A stretch of DNA of 64,000 nt from JBAYSY01 sp041675885 (lineage in GTDB: Bacteria > Pseudomonadota > Alphaproteobacteria > Rhodobacterales > Rhodobacteraceae): positions 11,399 through 75,398 of the forward strand of contig JBAYSY010000009.1 of the NCBI GenBank assembly GCA_041675885.1, given 5' to 3'. Each line of letters starts with the position of its first letter. Position 1 is the stretch's first letter. A model generated the notes under the pieces. The model had not been told where the DNA came from. It saw only the letters and a list, made by a program, of their open reading frames with translations, and did no database searches. The position numbers and the translations under genes were made by a program. This document shows, piece after piece, positions 1 to 8,484 of the stretch.

Positions 1-1662
1 GCACAGCAGGTCGGCGATCGCGCTGTAGCGCCGCGACGGGTCGCGCAGATGCGCCAGCCGCTTGCGCCGCGCCCATGAGATCTGCAACCCCGCCATGTCC
101 GAGACCTGGAACGGGCCGACCGGAAAGCCGAAGCCGCGCAACGCCGCATCGACCTGTGCAATGGTCGCCCCGTCCTCGACCGCGAATTCGGCCGCCGCGC
201 GGTAAGCGGTGAAGATGCGGTTGCCGATGAAGCCGTCGCAGACGCCCGCGCGCACCGGCACCTTGCCCAGCCGTTTGGCCAGTGCCAGCCCGGTGGCGAC
301 CACATCGGGCGCGGTCTCTGCCCCCACCACGATCTCCAGGAGCCGCATCACATGGGCGGGCGAGAAGAAATGCAGCCCGATCACGTCCCCGGGCCGCCCG
401 GTCACCGCCGCCAGCGCATCCACGTTGAGGTATGAGGTGTTGGTCGCCATGATCGCGCCCGGCTTCAGCACCGCGTCGAGCGACCGCAGCAGGTCGGCCT
501 TGACGTCGAAATCCTCGAACACCGCCTCGATCACCAGATCGCACTGCGCCAGATCGGCCGGTTCCAGCGCGCCCGAGAGCCGGGCCCAGTCGGCCTCGCG
601 CCCGGATTCGGTCATGCGGCCGGTGGCGACGGCGCGTTCCTGGAGCCGGGCGATGCGTTCCAGCCCCTTGCCCAGCGCCTCGCGGTCACGATCCATCAGC
701 GTGACGGAAAGCCCGGCCGAAAGCGCGGCATGGGCGATGCCCGCGCCCATGAAGCCGCCGCCGATCACGCCGAGATGGCCGAAGGCCCGGGGCGGGGTCG
801 CGGCCTCGGGCATCTTCGCGGCGCGGCGTTCGGCGAAGAAGGCGTGGCGCAGGCCCGCGGCCTCGGGGCTGGCGACCAGTTCCTCGAAGGCCGCGCGTTC
901 GAAGGCGAGGCCCTGTTCGAACGGTAGCAGCAGCGCCGCCTCGACGCAATCGACGATACGGGCGGGGCCGGGCAGCCGCCCGCCCGCATGGGTCTTGCGC
1001 GCGGCGGCGACGGCGGCCTCATAGCCCGCCGGGTCGCGCATCCCCTCGCGCCTCTCGCGGGTCGGGCGCGGGCCGCTATCGGCCAGTTCCCGCGCCAGCG
1101 CCACCGCCGAGGCGGTCAGGTCGTCCTCGACCGTGCCGTCGATCAGGCCCATGGCCTGCGCCTCGGCCGCGCCCACGGGCTTGCCCGAGATCATCAGCTT
1201 CAGCGCCGCCTCGGCGCCGATCAGCCGCGGCGTGCGCTGGGTGCCGCCCGCGCCCGGCAGGATGCCCAGCGTGACCTCGGGCAGGCCGAGCCGGGCCGAG
1301 GCGAGCGCGATGCGGTAATGCGCGGCCAGCGCCACCTCCAGCCCGCCGCCCAGCGCGGTGCCGTGGATCGCGGCGATCACCGGCTTGGGGCTGGCCTCGA
1401 TCCGGTCGCAGACCTCGGGCAGCCACGGGTCGGCGGGCGGCTTGCCGAATTCGGAAATGTCGGCCCCGGCGGGGAAGGTGCGGCCCTCGGCCCGGATCAC
1501 CACGGCGCGCACCCCGGGGTCGGCGGTGGCCGCGTCGATCCCGGCCACCAGCCCGGCGCGCACCGCCCGGCCCAGCGCGTTGACCGGCGGGCTGGCGATC
1601 ACCAGAACCGCGATTTCACCGTCCCGCTCATACCGGACCGCGCCGCCGAGTGCCTCTGTCAT
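1..1662 (-). CDS. Enoyl-CoA hydratase / 3-hydroxyacyl-CoA dehydrogenase fusion (FadB/FadJ type), C-terminus beyond window
   Basis: Catalyses two consecutive steps of fatty acid beta-oxidation: hydration of enoyl-CoA and NAD-dependent oxidation of the 3-hydroxyacyl-CoA. The first ~190 residues form a crotonase domain (RTFPAGADISEF, then HGTALGGGLEVALA, the oxyanion-hole region). From about residue 295 a Rossmann fold follows (GVIGGGFMGAGIA), then the dehydrogenase core with IGLHFFSPAHVMRLLEIV and the C-terminal domain start (GFIGNRIF). The ATG at 1662-1660 has a G-rich ribosome site just upstream. The reading frame is still open at base 1, so about 553 residues of a usually 650-730 residue protein are present. 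Whether it is the fadB or fadJ type is not decidable here. No neighbour gene in the window is functionally linked. Confidence 0.93.
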   Translation of the reverse strand, partial: MTEALGGAVRYERDGEIAVLVIASPPVNALGRAVRAGLVAGIDAATADPGVRAVVIRAEGRTFPAGADISEFGKPPADPWLPEVCDRIEASPKPVIAAIHGTALGGGLEVALAAHYRIALASARLGLPEVTLGILPGAGGTQRTPRLIGAEAALKLMISGKPVGAAEAQAMGLIDGTVEDDLTASAVALARELADSGPRPTRERREGMRDPAGYEAAVAAARKTHAGGRLPGPARIVDCVEAALLLPFEQGLAFERAAFEELVASPEAAGLRHAFFAERRAAKMPEAATPPRAFGHLGVIGGGFMGAGIAHAALSAGLSVTLMDRDREALGKGLERIARLQERAVATGRMTESGREADWARLSGALEPADLAQCDLVIEAVFEDFDVKADLLRSLDAVLKPGAIMATNTSYLNVDALAAVTGRPGDVIGLHFFSPAHVMRLLEIVVGAETAPDVVATGLALAKRLGKVPVRAGVCDGFIGNRIFTAYRAAAEFAVEDGATIAQVDAALRGFGFPVGPFQVSDMAGLQISWARRKRLAHLRDPSRRYSAIADLLC

Positions 1663-1782
1663 GCCGTTGCCCCCCGTGATCATGCCTGCGCGCATTTGTA
1701 AACGCGAGGCCACGCTTGGCAACCCCGCACGGGTTTGCCGCCCGGGGGGGGGAACGGAGGGCTGGGCCATTCCTTCGCCCCC

Positions 1783-1830
1783 GCCCCTTGCCCGGAACAG
1801 CCGCGCCAGCGGCCCGGGCAGCGGCTGACC
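1783..1830 (-). repeat. Family A intergenic repeat, short form
   Basis: The complement reads GCAGCCGCTGCCCGGG-type sequence followed by CGGCTGTTCCGGGCAAGG. The same arrangement occurs at 11161-11229, 21031-21098, 25536-25710 and 60376-60556. It lies between the pnp terminator and the preceding gene start and contains no gene. Confidence 0.7.
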
Positions 1831-1859
1831 AACGCGGCCTCCAGGCATCGCCATACGAA

Positions 1860-1887
1860 AAGGCCCCGGCGTCACCGCCGGGGCCTT
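1860..1887 (-). terminator. Rho-independent terminator of pnp
   Basis: A perfect 12-bp stem (AAGGCCCCGGCG with a four-base loop) starts 22 bases beyond the pnp stop and is followed on the minus strand by a short T run (TTTTC). Confidence 0.85.
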
Positions 1888-1908
1888 CATGTTCCTTGGG
1901 AACCGGCC

Positions 1909-4047
1909 TCAGCCCTCGGCGTCGGCCTTGCCCGGCGCGATTTCCTCGCCGGTTTCCTGATCGACCATCTTCATGCCCAGCCGCACCTTGCCCCGGTCGT
2001 CGAAGCCCAGCAGCTTGACCTTGACCTCCTGGCCTTCCTTCAGCGCCTCGTTCGGGTGCTGGAGGCGCTTGTTGGCGATCTGGCTGACATGCACCAGCCC
2101 GTCGCGCTTGCCGAAGAAGTTCACGAAGGCGCCGAAATCCACCAGCTTGACCACGCGGCCGGTGTAGACCTTGCCCTCCTCGGGCTCGGCCACGATCGAC
2201 CAGATCATCTCATGCGCCTTGCGGATCGATTCCGCGTTGGCCGAGGCGATCTTGATCACGCCGTCGTCGTTGATATCGACCTTGGCGCCCGAAACCTCGA
2301 CGATCTCGCGGATCACCTTGCCGCCCGAACCGATCACCTCGCGGATCTTGTCGGTCGGCACCGTCATGGTCTCGATCCGCGGGGCGTATTCGCTGAACCC
2401 CTGCGGCGCCGAGATCGCCCGCGCCATCTCGCCAAGGATGTGCATCCGGCCATCCTTCGCCTGCGCGAGCGCCTGCTCCATGATCTCGGGGGTGATGCCC
2501 GCGACCTTGATATCCATCTGGAGCGAGGTGATGCCGTTTTCGGTGCCCGCGACCTTGAAGTCCATGTCGCCGAGGTGGTCCTCGTCGCCGAGGATGTCGG
2601 TCAGCACGGCGTAACGGCCGTCGTCTTCGAGGATCAGCCCCATGGCGACACCCGCGACCGGCGCCTTGAGCGGCACGCCCGCATCCATCATCGACAGCGA
2701 ACCGCCGCAGACCGAAGCCATGGAGGAGGAGCCGTTCGATTCGGTGATCTCGGACACCACGCGGATGGTATAGGGGAAGTCGGTCGCCGCCGGCAGCACC
2801 GCCTGCAACGCGCGCCACGCGAGCTTGCCGTGGCCGATCTCGCGCCGCCCCGGCGCGCCGAAGCGGCCGACCTCGCCCACCGAATAGGGCGGGAAGTTGT
2901 AGTGCAAGAGGAAGTTCGAGCGCGAATTGCCGTGCAGCGCGTCGATGATCTGCTCATCCTCGCCGGTGCCCAGCGTGGTGACGACAAGGCCCTGGGTCTC
3001 GCCCCGGGTGAACAGCGCCGAACCGTGGGTGCGCGGCAACACGCCGGTTTCCGAGACGATCGGCCGCACCGTGGTGCGGTCGCGCCCGTCGATCCGGGCG
3101 CCGCCGTCGATGATGCTGCCGCGCAGGATCGCCGATTCCAGCTTCTTGAAGCACGCGCCGAGGTTCTCGTCGGCCAGCTCGTCTTCGCCCAGCCCGGCTT
3201 TCACCGCCTCGCGCGCGGCGGAGATGGCGTTCACCCGCTCCTGCTTGTCGCGGATGCCGAAGGCGGCGCGCATCTGCGCCTCGCCCAGCGCCTTCACGCG
3301 GGCGTAGAGCGCGGAATAGTCGGGGGCCGCGAAGTCGAAGGGTTCCTTCGCGCTGTTCTCGGCGAAGTCGATGATCAGGTCGATCACCGGCTGCATCGCC
3401 TCATGGCCGAACTTCACCGCGCCCAGCATCTCGGCCTCGGACAGCTCATAGGCTTCCGATTCGACCATCATCACCGCGTCCCTGGTGCCCGCGACGACCA
3501 GATCCAGCCGCTGCTCGGGGTTTTCCCGCAGCTTCTGCATGTCGTCGACATCGGGGTTGAGGACATATTCGCCATCGACGAAACCGACGCGCGCCGCGCC
3601 GATCGGGCCCATGAAGGGCACGCCGGAAATCGTCAGCGCGGCCGAGGCGGCGATCATGCCGACGATATCGGGTTCATTGACCAGATCGTGCGACAGCACG
3701 GTGACGATCAGCAGCACCTCGTTCTTGAAGCCCTCGACGAACAGCGGCCGGATCGGCCGGTCGATGAGCCGCGAGGTCAGGGTTTCCTTCTCGCTCGGCC
3801 GGGCCTCGCGCTTGAAGAAGCCGCCGGGCACCTTGCCCGCAGCGTAGTAGCGTTCCTGATAGTGGACCGTGAGCGGGAAGAAGTCCTGCCCCGGCTTGGC
3901 GGTCCTGGCGAAGGTGACGTTGGCCATCACCGAGGTCTCGCCCAGTGTCGCGATCACCGAACCGTCGGCCTGACGCGCGACACGGCCGGTTTCCAGGGTC
4001 AGCGTCTCGCCACCCCATTCGATCGACTTTTTCGTTACGTTGAACAT
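1909..4047 (-). CDS. pnp: Polyribonucleotide nucleotidyltransferase (PNPase)
   Basis: A phosphorolytic 3'-5' exoribonuclease that releases nucleoside diphosphates; it is a core enzyme of mRNA decay and a degradosome partner. At 712 residues it has the usual length. Two RNase PH-like domains are visible (N-terminal about 10-230; second about 320-540, with HYNFPPYSVGE and TESNGSSSMASVCGG). A KH domain follows at about 555-615 (IGSGGKVIREI) and an S1 domain at about 622-690 (GRVVKLVDFGAFVNF). The ATG at 4047 is preceded by an A/G-rich stretch. It lies downstream of rpsO in the classical rpsO-pnp order, separated by 187 bases holding a stem-loop; a separate terminator follows pnp. In many relatives truB precedes rpsO, but here truB is 30 kb away. 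Confidence 0.98.
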   Translation of the reverse strand: MFNVTKKSIEWGGETLTLETGRVARQADGSVIATLGETSVMANVTFARTAKPGQDFFPLTVHYQERYYAAGKVPGGFFKREARPSEKETLTSRLIDRPIRPLFVEGFKNEVLLIVTVLSHDLVNEPDIVGMIAASAALTISGVPFMGPIGAARVGFVDGEYVLNPDVDDMQKLRENPEQRLDLVVAGTRDAVMMVESEAYELSEAEMLGAVKFGHEAMQPVIDLIIDFAENSAKEPFDFAAPDYSALYARVKALGEAQMRAAFGIRDKQERVNAISAAREAVKAGLGEDELADENLGACFKKLESAILRGSIIDGGARIDGRDRTTVRPIVSETGVLPRTHGSALFTRGETQGLVVTTLGTGEDEQIIDALHGNSRSNFLLHYNFPPYSVGEVGRFGAPGRREIGHGKLAWRALQAVLPAATDFPYTIRVVSEITESNGSSSMASVCGGSLSMMDAGVPLKAPVAGVAMGLILEDDGRYAVLTDILGDEDHLGDMDFKVAGTENGITSLQMDIKVAGITPEIMEQALAQAKDGRMHILGEMARAISAPQGFSEYAPRIETMTVPTDKIREVIGSGGKVIREIVEVSGAKVDINDDGVIKIASANAESIRKAHEMIWSIVAEPEEGKVYTGRVVKLVDFGAFVNFFGKRDGLVHVSQIANKRLQHPNEALKEGQEVKVKLLGFDDRGKVRLGMKMVDQETGEEIAPGKADAEG

Positions 4048-4204
4048 TTCTTTTCCTAATTCTGACCGGGGGACCCTCCGCCCGGCCTTCTGTGCGAACG
4101 GGCCGTATGCCCGTGGCCCATCTTTTCTTTCACCCTTGCCCTTCCCGCAGGCCCGGCGGGACAGGCCGTCATCCGGGCCGCGAAGGCCCCGATCCGAAAG
4201 AGGA

Positions 4205-4226
4205 ACGCGCCCCGGAAGGGGCGCGT
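4205..4226 (-). terminator. Stem-loop between rpsO and pnp (terminator or processing site)
   Basis: A perfect 9-bp stem (ACGCGCCCC, GGAA loop in the + orientation) lies 8 bases beyond the rpsO stop. On the minus strand it is followed by TTCCTCTTTC, a weak T-rich tract. It may act as a partial terminator for rpsO or as an RNase processing hairpin ahead of pnp; the sequence does not decide. Confidence 0.65.
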
Positions 4227-4234
4227 CCGGCAGT

Positions 4235-4504
4235 TCAGCGGCGCAGGCCGAGGCGCGCGATCAGCGACTGATAGCGGCCTTCGTCATTCGCCTTGAGATA
4301 GTCGAGCAGCTTGCGGCGCTGGGCCACCAGCTTGAGCAGGCCCCGGCGCGAATGGTTGTCATTCTTGTGGGACTTGAAGTGCTCGGTCAGCGTGGCGATC
4401 CGCGACGACAGGATGGCGACCTGAACCTCGGGCGAGCCGGTGTCGCCTTCCTTGGTGCCGTATTCCTTGATGACGCGGGTCTTTTCTTCGGCAGTGATCG
4501 ACAT
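4235..4504 (-). CDS. rpsO: 30S ribosomal protein S15
   Basis: A primary-binding protein of the small-subunit platform that contacts helices 20-22 of 16S rRNA. At 89 residues it is full length. It shows the S15 signature GDTGSPEVQVA and the basic HKNDNHSRRGLLKLVAQRRK segment, and ends in GLRR. The ATG at 4504 was chosen because it gives the family N-terminus (MSITAEEK) and has AGGAG eight bases upstream. An upstream in-frame ATG would add only nine residues and remove this ribosome site. pnp follows. Confidence 0.98.
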   Translation of the reverse strand: MSITAEEKTRVIKEYGTKEGDTGSPEVQVAILSSRIATLTEHFKSHKNDNHSRRGLLKLVAQRRKLLDYLKANDEGRYQSLIARLGLRR

Positions 4505-4784
4505 CGGGGTCTCCTTCTTCTTCGGGTTCATGGCGCAAGCCGGGATGTCGTCCAGCAAGGCCCGTGGAGGTCGCCGCCGTTTCCGGCGGATGTGGGCGTA
4601 TAGGAGAAATCGGCCGGAAAATAAAGCGTGAAAACCGGGATTGCCGCGGGGCCGGGCCGGGAGCCGCCGGGGGGGCCGGCGTTTGCGCCCTTCTTTTGCC
4701 ACCATCGCCAGGTAAATATGTTTCATATCAGAGTGTTGACTGGGATCAAGGTTAACAGGCGAACCGGCCGCGAAAGGGTGGGAC

Positions 4785-5858
4785 ATGCTGGGTCTTCTGG
4801 GTGTGATGGGGTTGATGGTGGCGGGGCTTGCGGCAGGGGCGATCGGCGGCGGGGCCGAGGCGCCGCCCGCCGACGACGATGCCGAAGGCGGCAGCGGCAG
4901 CGGCGGGGTGCCCGAACCGGGGGCGGAGGAGGCGGGCGACCTGCTCGACCGGGTGGACGGGGTGGCGACCACCGCGTCCGTCGCCTCCGGCGGCGGGGCG
5001 GCAGCGGCGGCCGGTCCGCCGATGTCCCCGGACCTGCCCGCCCCGCCCGATCCGGCGCCTGTGCAACATCCGGGGCCCGGGGGCGCGGTGCTTGCGGGCG
5101 GCACGGGCGATGACCTCCTGTTCGGCGGTGATGGCGGCGACGGCCTGGACGGCGGCGCCGGGGATGACACGCTGGCGGGCGGGGCCGGTGACGACCAGCT
5201 TTACGGCGGCGCAGGCGACGACTGGCTGGACGGCGGCACGGGCAACGACACGCTGAAGGGCGGACCGGGGCACGATACGCTCATGGGGGGCGCGGGCGAC
5301 GACCGGCTGGCCGGGCAGGACGGCGACGACCTGCTCCACGGCGGGCCGGGGAACGATACGCTGCTGGGCGGTGCGGGGGACGACACGCTGATCGGCGGTG
5401 CGGGCGACGACTGGCTTTCCGGCGGCCATGGCAACGACCTGCTGATCGCCGGGGCCGGGCACAATGTGCTCGACGGCGGGGCGGGCGACGACACGCTGGT
5501 CGGCACGGTGCCCGGCAGCGGGGGGTCAGGCAGCTACCTGAACGGCGGGCCGGGCGATGACATGCTGGTGCCGGGCGCGGGCGATCTCGTCACCGGCGGC
5601 GAAGGGGCCGACCTTTTCGTGCTGGGCGGCTGGACCCTTGGCGGCGAGGTGGCGCGGATCGCCGATTTCAACCCGGACGTGGACGAACTGATGCTGATCT
5701 ACGACCCCGCCGCCCATCCCGCCCCGCAGCTTGCCCTTCGCGCGGGGGCGGACAACATGCTGCTGACGCTCGACGGCCTGCCGCTGGCCGAGATCACCGG
5801 CAGCAGCCCCCCCGACCTTTCCGCGATCCGGCTGGTGCCGCAGACTGCCGGGGCGTAG
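4785..5858 (+). CDS. RTX-type calcium-binding repeat protein, probably exported
   Basis: A 357-residue protein built around about 15 glycine/aspartate nonapeptides of the form GGxGxDxLx (residues ~104-240), which fold into a calcium-bound beta-roll in this family. The first ~25 residues are hydrophobic (MLGLLGVMGLMVAGLAAGA) and are followed by an acidic, Gly/Ala/Pro-rich spacer (~25-95). The C-terminal ~110 residues (LFVLGGWTLGGEVARIADF) resemble the end of other alphaproteobacterial RTX proteins and may carry the type I secretion signal. No enzymatic domain is seen, and no type I exporter lies nearby. The start has GGGTGGG upstream. The repeats make the DNA look tandem, but they are coding. 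Likely a surface or secreted structural protein; the exact role is unknown. Confidence 0.8.
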   Translation: MLGLLGVMGLMVAGLAAGAIGGGAEAPPADDDAEGGSGSGGVPEPGAEEAGDLLDRVDGVATTASVASGGGAAAAAGPPMSPDLPAPPDPAPVQHPGPGGAVLAGGTGDDLLFGGDGGDGLDGGAGDDTLAGGAGDDQLYGGAGDDWLDGGTGNDTLKGGPGHDTLMGGAGDDRLAGQDGDDLLHGGPGNDTLLGGAGDDTLIGGAGDDWLSGGHGNDLLIAGAGHNVLDGGAGDDTLVGTVPGSGGSGSYLNGGPGDDMLVPGAGDLVTGGEGADLFVLGGWTLGGEVARIADFNPDVDELMLIYDPAAHPAPQLALRAGADNMLLTLDGLPLAEITGSSPPDLSAIRLVPQTAGA

Positions 5859-5921
5859 GCGGCGGGAATGGCGGGCGGAATCGCCCGGCCTGCGGATCGT
5901 CGGACCCGTCGAACCCATGGC

Positions 5922-5990
5922 GGTGCGCTGAAGCGCACCCTACGGCAGGTCCAGGACGGCAGGTGTAGGGGGGGCGATGCGCCCACCGCC
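5922..5990 (+). repeat. Family B two-hairpin intergenic repeat
   Basis: GGTGCGCTGAAGCGCACC is a perfect palindromic hairpin followed by CTACGGCAGG. It is followed by a second, more degenerate hairpin (GGGGGCGATGCGCCCACC). The same order recurs at 11226-11285 and 25711-25773. It lies between the convergent RTX and trcR genes. Confidence 0.65.
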
Positions 5991-6011
5991 CTGCCGGGGA
6001 ACCCTCCCGCC

Positions 6012-6776
6012 TCAGCGGCGGCCCTTTTCCCCGATGTCGTCGTCCTCGTCCTCGTCATCCTCACCATGCGGCAGGTTGAAGAAGCTGTCGGCGTCGGAAT
6101 AATCCTCGGGCCGGGTTTCCTTCTCGGTCAGGGTGAACCCTTCCAGCCCGGCGATGGCCGAGGGGATCTTCGGCTCGGGCGGCATCCCCAGCGAAGTCTC
6201 GGTCGAGACCAGCTTGCGCCGTTCGTCGTCGGTCATCACCACGCCGTCGGCGGCCTTCTTGCGCACCGCCTGCTGCACGGCGGCATCCAGTTCCGACTGG
6301 CGGCACAGGCCCAGCGCCACCGGATCGACCGGGGTGATATTGCCGATGTTCCAGTGCGTCCGTTCGCGGATCGACTGGATCGTCGGTTTCGTGGTGCCCA
6401 CCAGCTTGCCGATCTGGCCGTCGGTCAGCTCCGGGTGGAACTTGACCAGCCACAGGATCGCCGCCGGGCGGTCCTGCCGCTTCGACAGAGGCGTGTAACG
6501 CGGGCCGCGCCGCTTTTCCTCGCCCACCGCGGCCGCGTTGAACTTCAGCTTCATCCGGTAGGCCGGGTCGGCCTGCCCCCGCTCGATCTCGATCTGGTCA
6601 AGCTGGTTGTTCGCCACCGGATCGAAACCCTTGACCCCCGTCGCGACATCGCCATCGGCGATCCCCTGCACCTCAAGTTCGTGGAGCCCGCAGAAGTCGG
6701 CGACCTGCTTGAAGGTCAGCGTCGTGTTATCGACCAGCCAGACGGCGGTGGCCTTGGCCATGAGCGGCTTCGCCAT
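6012..6776 (-). CDS. trcR: DUF1013 family cell-cycle transcriptional regulator TrcR
   Basis: A 254-residue protein of the DUF1013 family, named TrcR in alphaproteobacterial annotation. The N-terminal half (TAVWLVDNTTLTFKQVADFC) has a helix-turn-helix-like pattern. A second such segment lies at about 125-150 (LTDGQIGKLVGTTKPTIQSI). The C-terminus is a highly acidic tail (GEDDEDEDDDIGEKG). Start: the first ATG (MAKPLMAK) has AAGGAG at good spacing; the second ATG five codons later is possible. It stands alone, convergent with the RTX gene and divergent from the RNase T2 gene. The family is nearly restricted to Alphaproteobacteria; its DNA targets cannot be seen here. Confidence 0.85.
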   Translation of the reverse strand: MAKPLMAKATAVWLVDNTTLTFKQVADFCGLHELEVQGIADGDVATGVKGFDPVANNQLDQIEIERGQADPAYRMKLKFNAAAVGEEKRRGPRYTPLSKRQDRPAAILWLVKFHPELTDGQIGKLVGTTKPTIQSIRERTHWNIGNITPVDPVALGLCRQSELDAAVQQAVRKKAADGVVMTDDERRKLVSTETSLGMPPEPKIPSAIAGLEGFTLTEKETRPEDYSDADSFFNLPHGEDDEDEDDDIGEKGRR

Positions 6777-6902
6777 AGGATCTCTCCTTTACAAATCTCT
6801 CCCGTGCCGGGAAAACGGCTGCGGTCCCGCAGGTCCGCCGATCCTCGCTTTCGGGGGAATTGCGGGCTGTATAATCCGCCTGCGCGCCGGAGGAAAGAGA
6901 AA

Positions 6903-7553
6903 ATGCGACCGCTGGCCCTTCTGCTGCTGCTTCTTCTGCTCGCCGCCCTGCCCGCGCGGGCCGCCGACCCGGCAGCCGACCGGGCGGGGGAATTCGACTA
7001 CTACCTGCTGGCGCTGTCGTGGACGCCGACATGGTGCCGGGCCGAGGGCGACGCGCGCAATGACGCCCGCTGCGCCGAGGGGGCCGGGATGGGCTGGGGG
7101 CTGCACGGGCTCTGGCCGCAGCATGAAAGCGGCTGGCCGGAATACTGCCACACCCGCCACCGCGACCCGAACCGGGCCGAGACCGCGGCGCTGGCCGAGG
7201 CGATGGGTTCGTCGGGCCTCGCCTGGCACCAGTGGCGCAAGCATGGCCGCTGCACCGGGCTGTCGGCGGCGGATTACTACGAGTTGAGCTTGCGGGCGCT
7301 GGGCCGGGTCCGGCTTCCCGAGGTGTTCGGCCGGCTGAACCGCGACATCCGCCTGCCCGCCTCCGTGGTCGAAGAGGCGTTTCTGGAGGCAAACCCGCAG
7401 CTTGGCCCCGGGATGATCACCGTCACCTGCCGCTCGGGCGCGATCCACGAGGTGCGCGTCTGCCTGACCCGCAATCTGGAGCCGAGGGCCTGCGGCGCCG
7501 ATGTGGCGCGCGACTGCACCCTGCCCGCCGCCGGGATGGACGCCCCGCGCTGA
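6903..7553 (+). CDS. Secreted RNase T2 family endoribonuclease
   Basis: An acid-type endoribonuclease that cleaves single-stranded RNA through a 2',3'-cyclic phosphate. The 216-residue product begins with a signal peptide (basic start, then a Leu/Ala core ending LPARAADPA, cleavage near residue 20). It carries the two conserved active-site segments: CAS1 (LHGLWPQ, about residue 67) and CAS2 (WHQWRKHGRC, about 108). Ten or so cysteines fit a periplasmic, disulfide-bonded fold. In CAS2 the glutamate often found before the Trp is a Gln here. The ATG lies behind GGAGGAAAGAGA. It is divergent from trcR and convergent with the GST gene, and probably a single-gene unit for scavenging RNA. Confidence 0.9.
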   Translation: MRPLALLLLLLLLAALPARAADPAADRAGEFDYYLLALSWTPTWCRAEGDARNDARCAEGAGMGWGLHGLWPQHESGWPEYCHTRHRDPNRAETAALAEAMGSSGLAWHQWRKHGRCTGLSAADYYELSLRALGRVRLPEVFGRLNRDIRLPASVVEEAFLEANPQLGPGMITVTCRSGAIHEVRVCLTRNLEPRACGADVARDCTLPAAGMDAPR

Positions 7554-7588
7554 CCTCTGGCCCCTACCCCCAAGCCCCTGACCTCTGG

Positions 7589-7618
7589 CCCGGCCCGCCC
7601 TCACGGGCGAGGGCCGGG
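7589..7618. terminator. Bidirectional hairpin between convergent RNase T2 and GST genes
   Basis: CCCGGCCCGCCC pairs with GGGCGAGGGCCGGG (two-base bulge, TCAC loop). The two flanking genes converge on it. A 14-bp direct repeat (CTGACCTCTGGCCC) occurs at 7550-7563, overlapping the RNase stop codon, and again at 7578-7591. Confidence 0.55.
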
Positions 7619-7636
7619 GTTGCACGCCGCGCGCGG

Positions 7637-8338
7637 TCAGCCCCGCGCCGGGATCAAGAGCCCGCGCTGCACCGCCGGGCGTTCAAGGAATCGGTCGAGA
7701 TAGGCGGGCACGCGTTCCAGCGCCCCCCAACCGGCGATATCCGCCGCCTGGTAGAAGTCGCGCAGGGTCCGCAGCCAGGGGCAGATCGCGATATCGGCGA
7801 TGGAATAGTCCCCCGCGATCCAGTCGCGCCCCGCCAGCGCACCGTCGAGCACCTTCAAGAGACGCCCGGCCTCGGCCCGGTAGCGTTCCTTCGGGCGCGG
7901 GTCCTCGACCTCCTTCCCGGCGAAATGGTGGAAGAAGCCGAGTTGCCCGAACATCGGCCCGATCCCGCCCATCTGGAACATCAGCCACTGCAACACCTCG
8001 TAGCGCGCCGCGCCTTCGGGCAGCAGCCGCCCGGCCTTTTCCGCCAGATAGACCAGCATCGCCCCGCTTTCGAACAGCGGCAGCGGCTTGCCGCCCGGCC
8101 CGTCCGGGTCGATCATGGCCGGGATCTTGTTGTTGGGGTTCAGCGACAGGAACTCGGGCGTGAACTGGTCGTCGGTGCCGAAATCGACCAGATGCGCCTC
8201 GTAGGGCAGGCCCAGCTCCTCAAGCGCGATCGAGACCTTCACCCCGTTCGGCGTGGTCAACGAATAGAGCTGGATCGCCGAAGGGTCGCGTGGCGGCCAG
8301 CGGCGGGTGACGGCGAAATCGGCAAGCGTGGTCGGCAT
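7637..8338 (-). CDS. Glutathione S-transferase family protein (nu-class/YfcG-YghU-like)
   Basis: A 233-residue GST. The N-terminal thioredoxin-like domain has IQLYSLTTPNGVKVSIALEE, whose TPNG motif is typical of nu-class disulfide-bond oxidoreductases. This is followed by the glutathione-binding NPNNKIPAMIDPDG and LFESGAMLVYLAEK (cis-Pro and Glu-Ser motif). The C-terminal helical domain ends at GLLIPARG and includes the N-capping box IADYSIADIAICPW-like region. The ATG at 8338 has GGAGG upstream; a longer reading to 8458 has no such site and would overlap the promoter region of mscL. Nu-class members reduce organic disulfides and peroxides, so the inferred role is thiol redox protection. It is divergent from mscL. 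Confidence 0.9.
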   Translation of the reverse strand: MPTTLADFAVTRRWPPRDPSAIQLYSLTTPNGVKVSIALEELGLPYEAHLVDFGTDDQFTPEFLSLNPNNKIPAMIDPDGPGGKPLPLFESGAMLVYLAEKAGRLLPEGAARYEVLQWLMFQMGGIGPMFGQLGFFHHFAGKEVEDPRPKERYRAEAGRLLKVLDGALAGRDWIAGDYSIADIAICPWLRTLRDFYQAADIAGWGALERVPAYLDRFLERPAVQRGLLIPARG

Positions 8339-8484
8339 GGAATCCTCCGGGGTTATCCGACCGGCAGGTATGCACATTTTTCCGATGCTCAACAACGCAA
8401 GGCTGTGCGATAGTGCACGGGCCATGTGCGCGAACAACGGCGCCAGAGCCGACAACATTCAACGGAACGGACAAGGGAACAGAA

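Noticed and set aside
1735..4059. 774-residue open frame antisense to pnp
   Set aside because: High GC removes stop codons from all frames. The product is His/Arg/Asp-rich with no family likeness, and pnp on the other strand is unmistakable.
5090..5510. Tandem ~27-bp periodicity resembling a repeat array or CRISPR
   Set aside because: The period is exactly nine codons and encodes RTX nonapeptides; units are not identical and there are no spacers.
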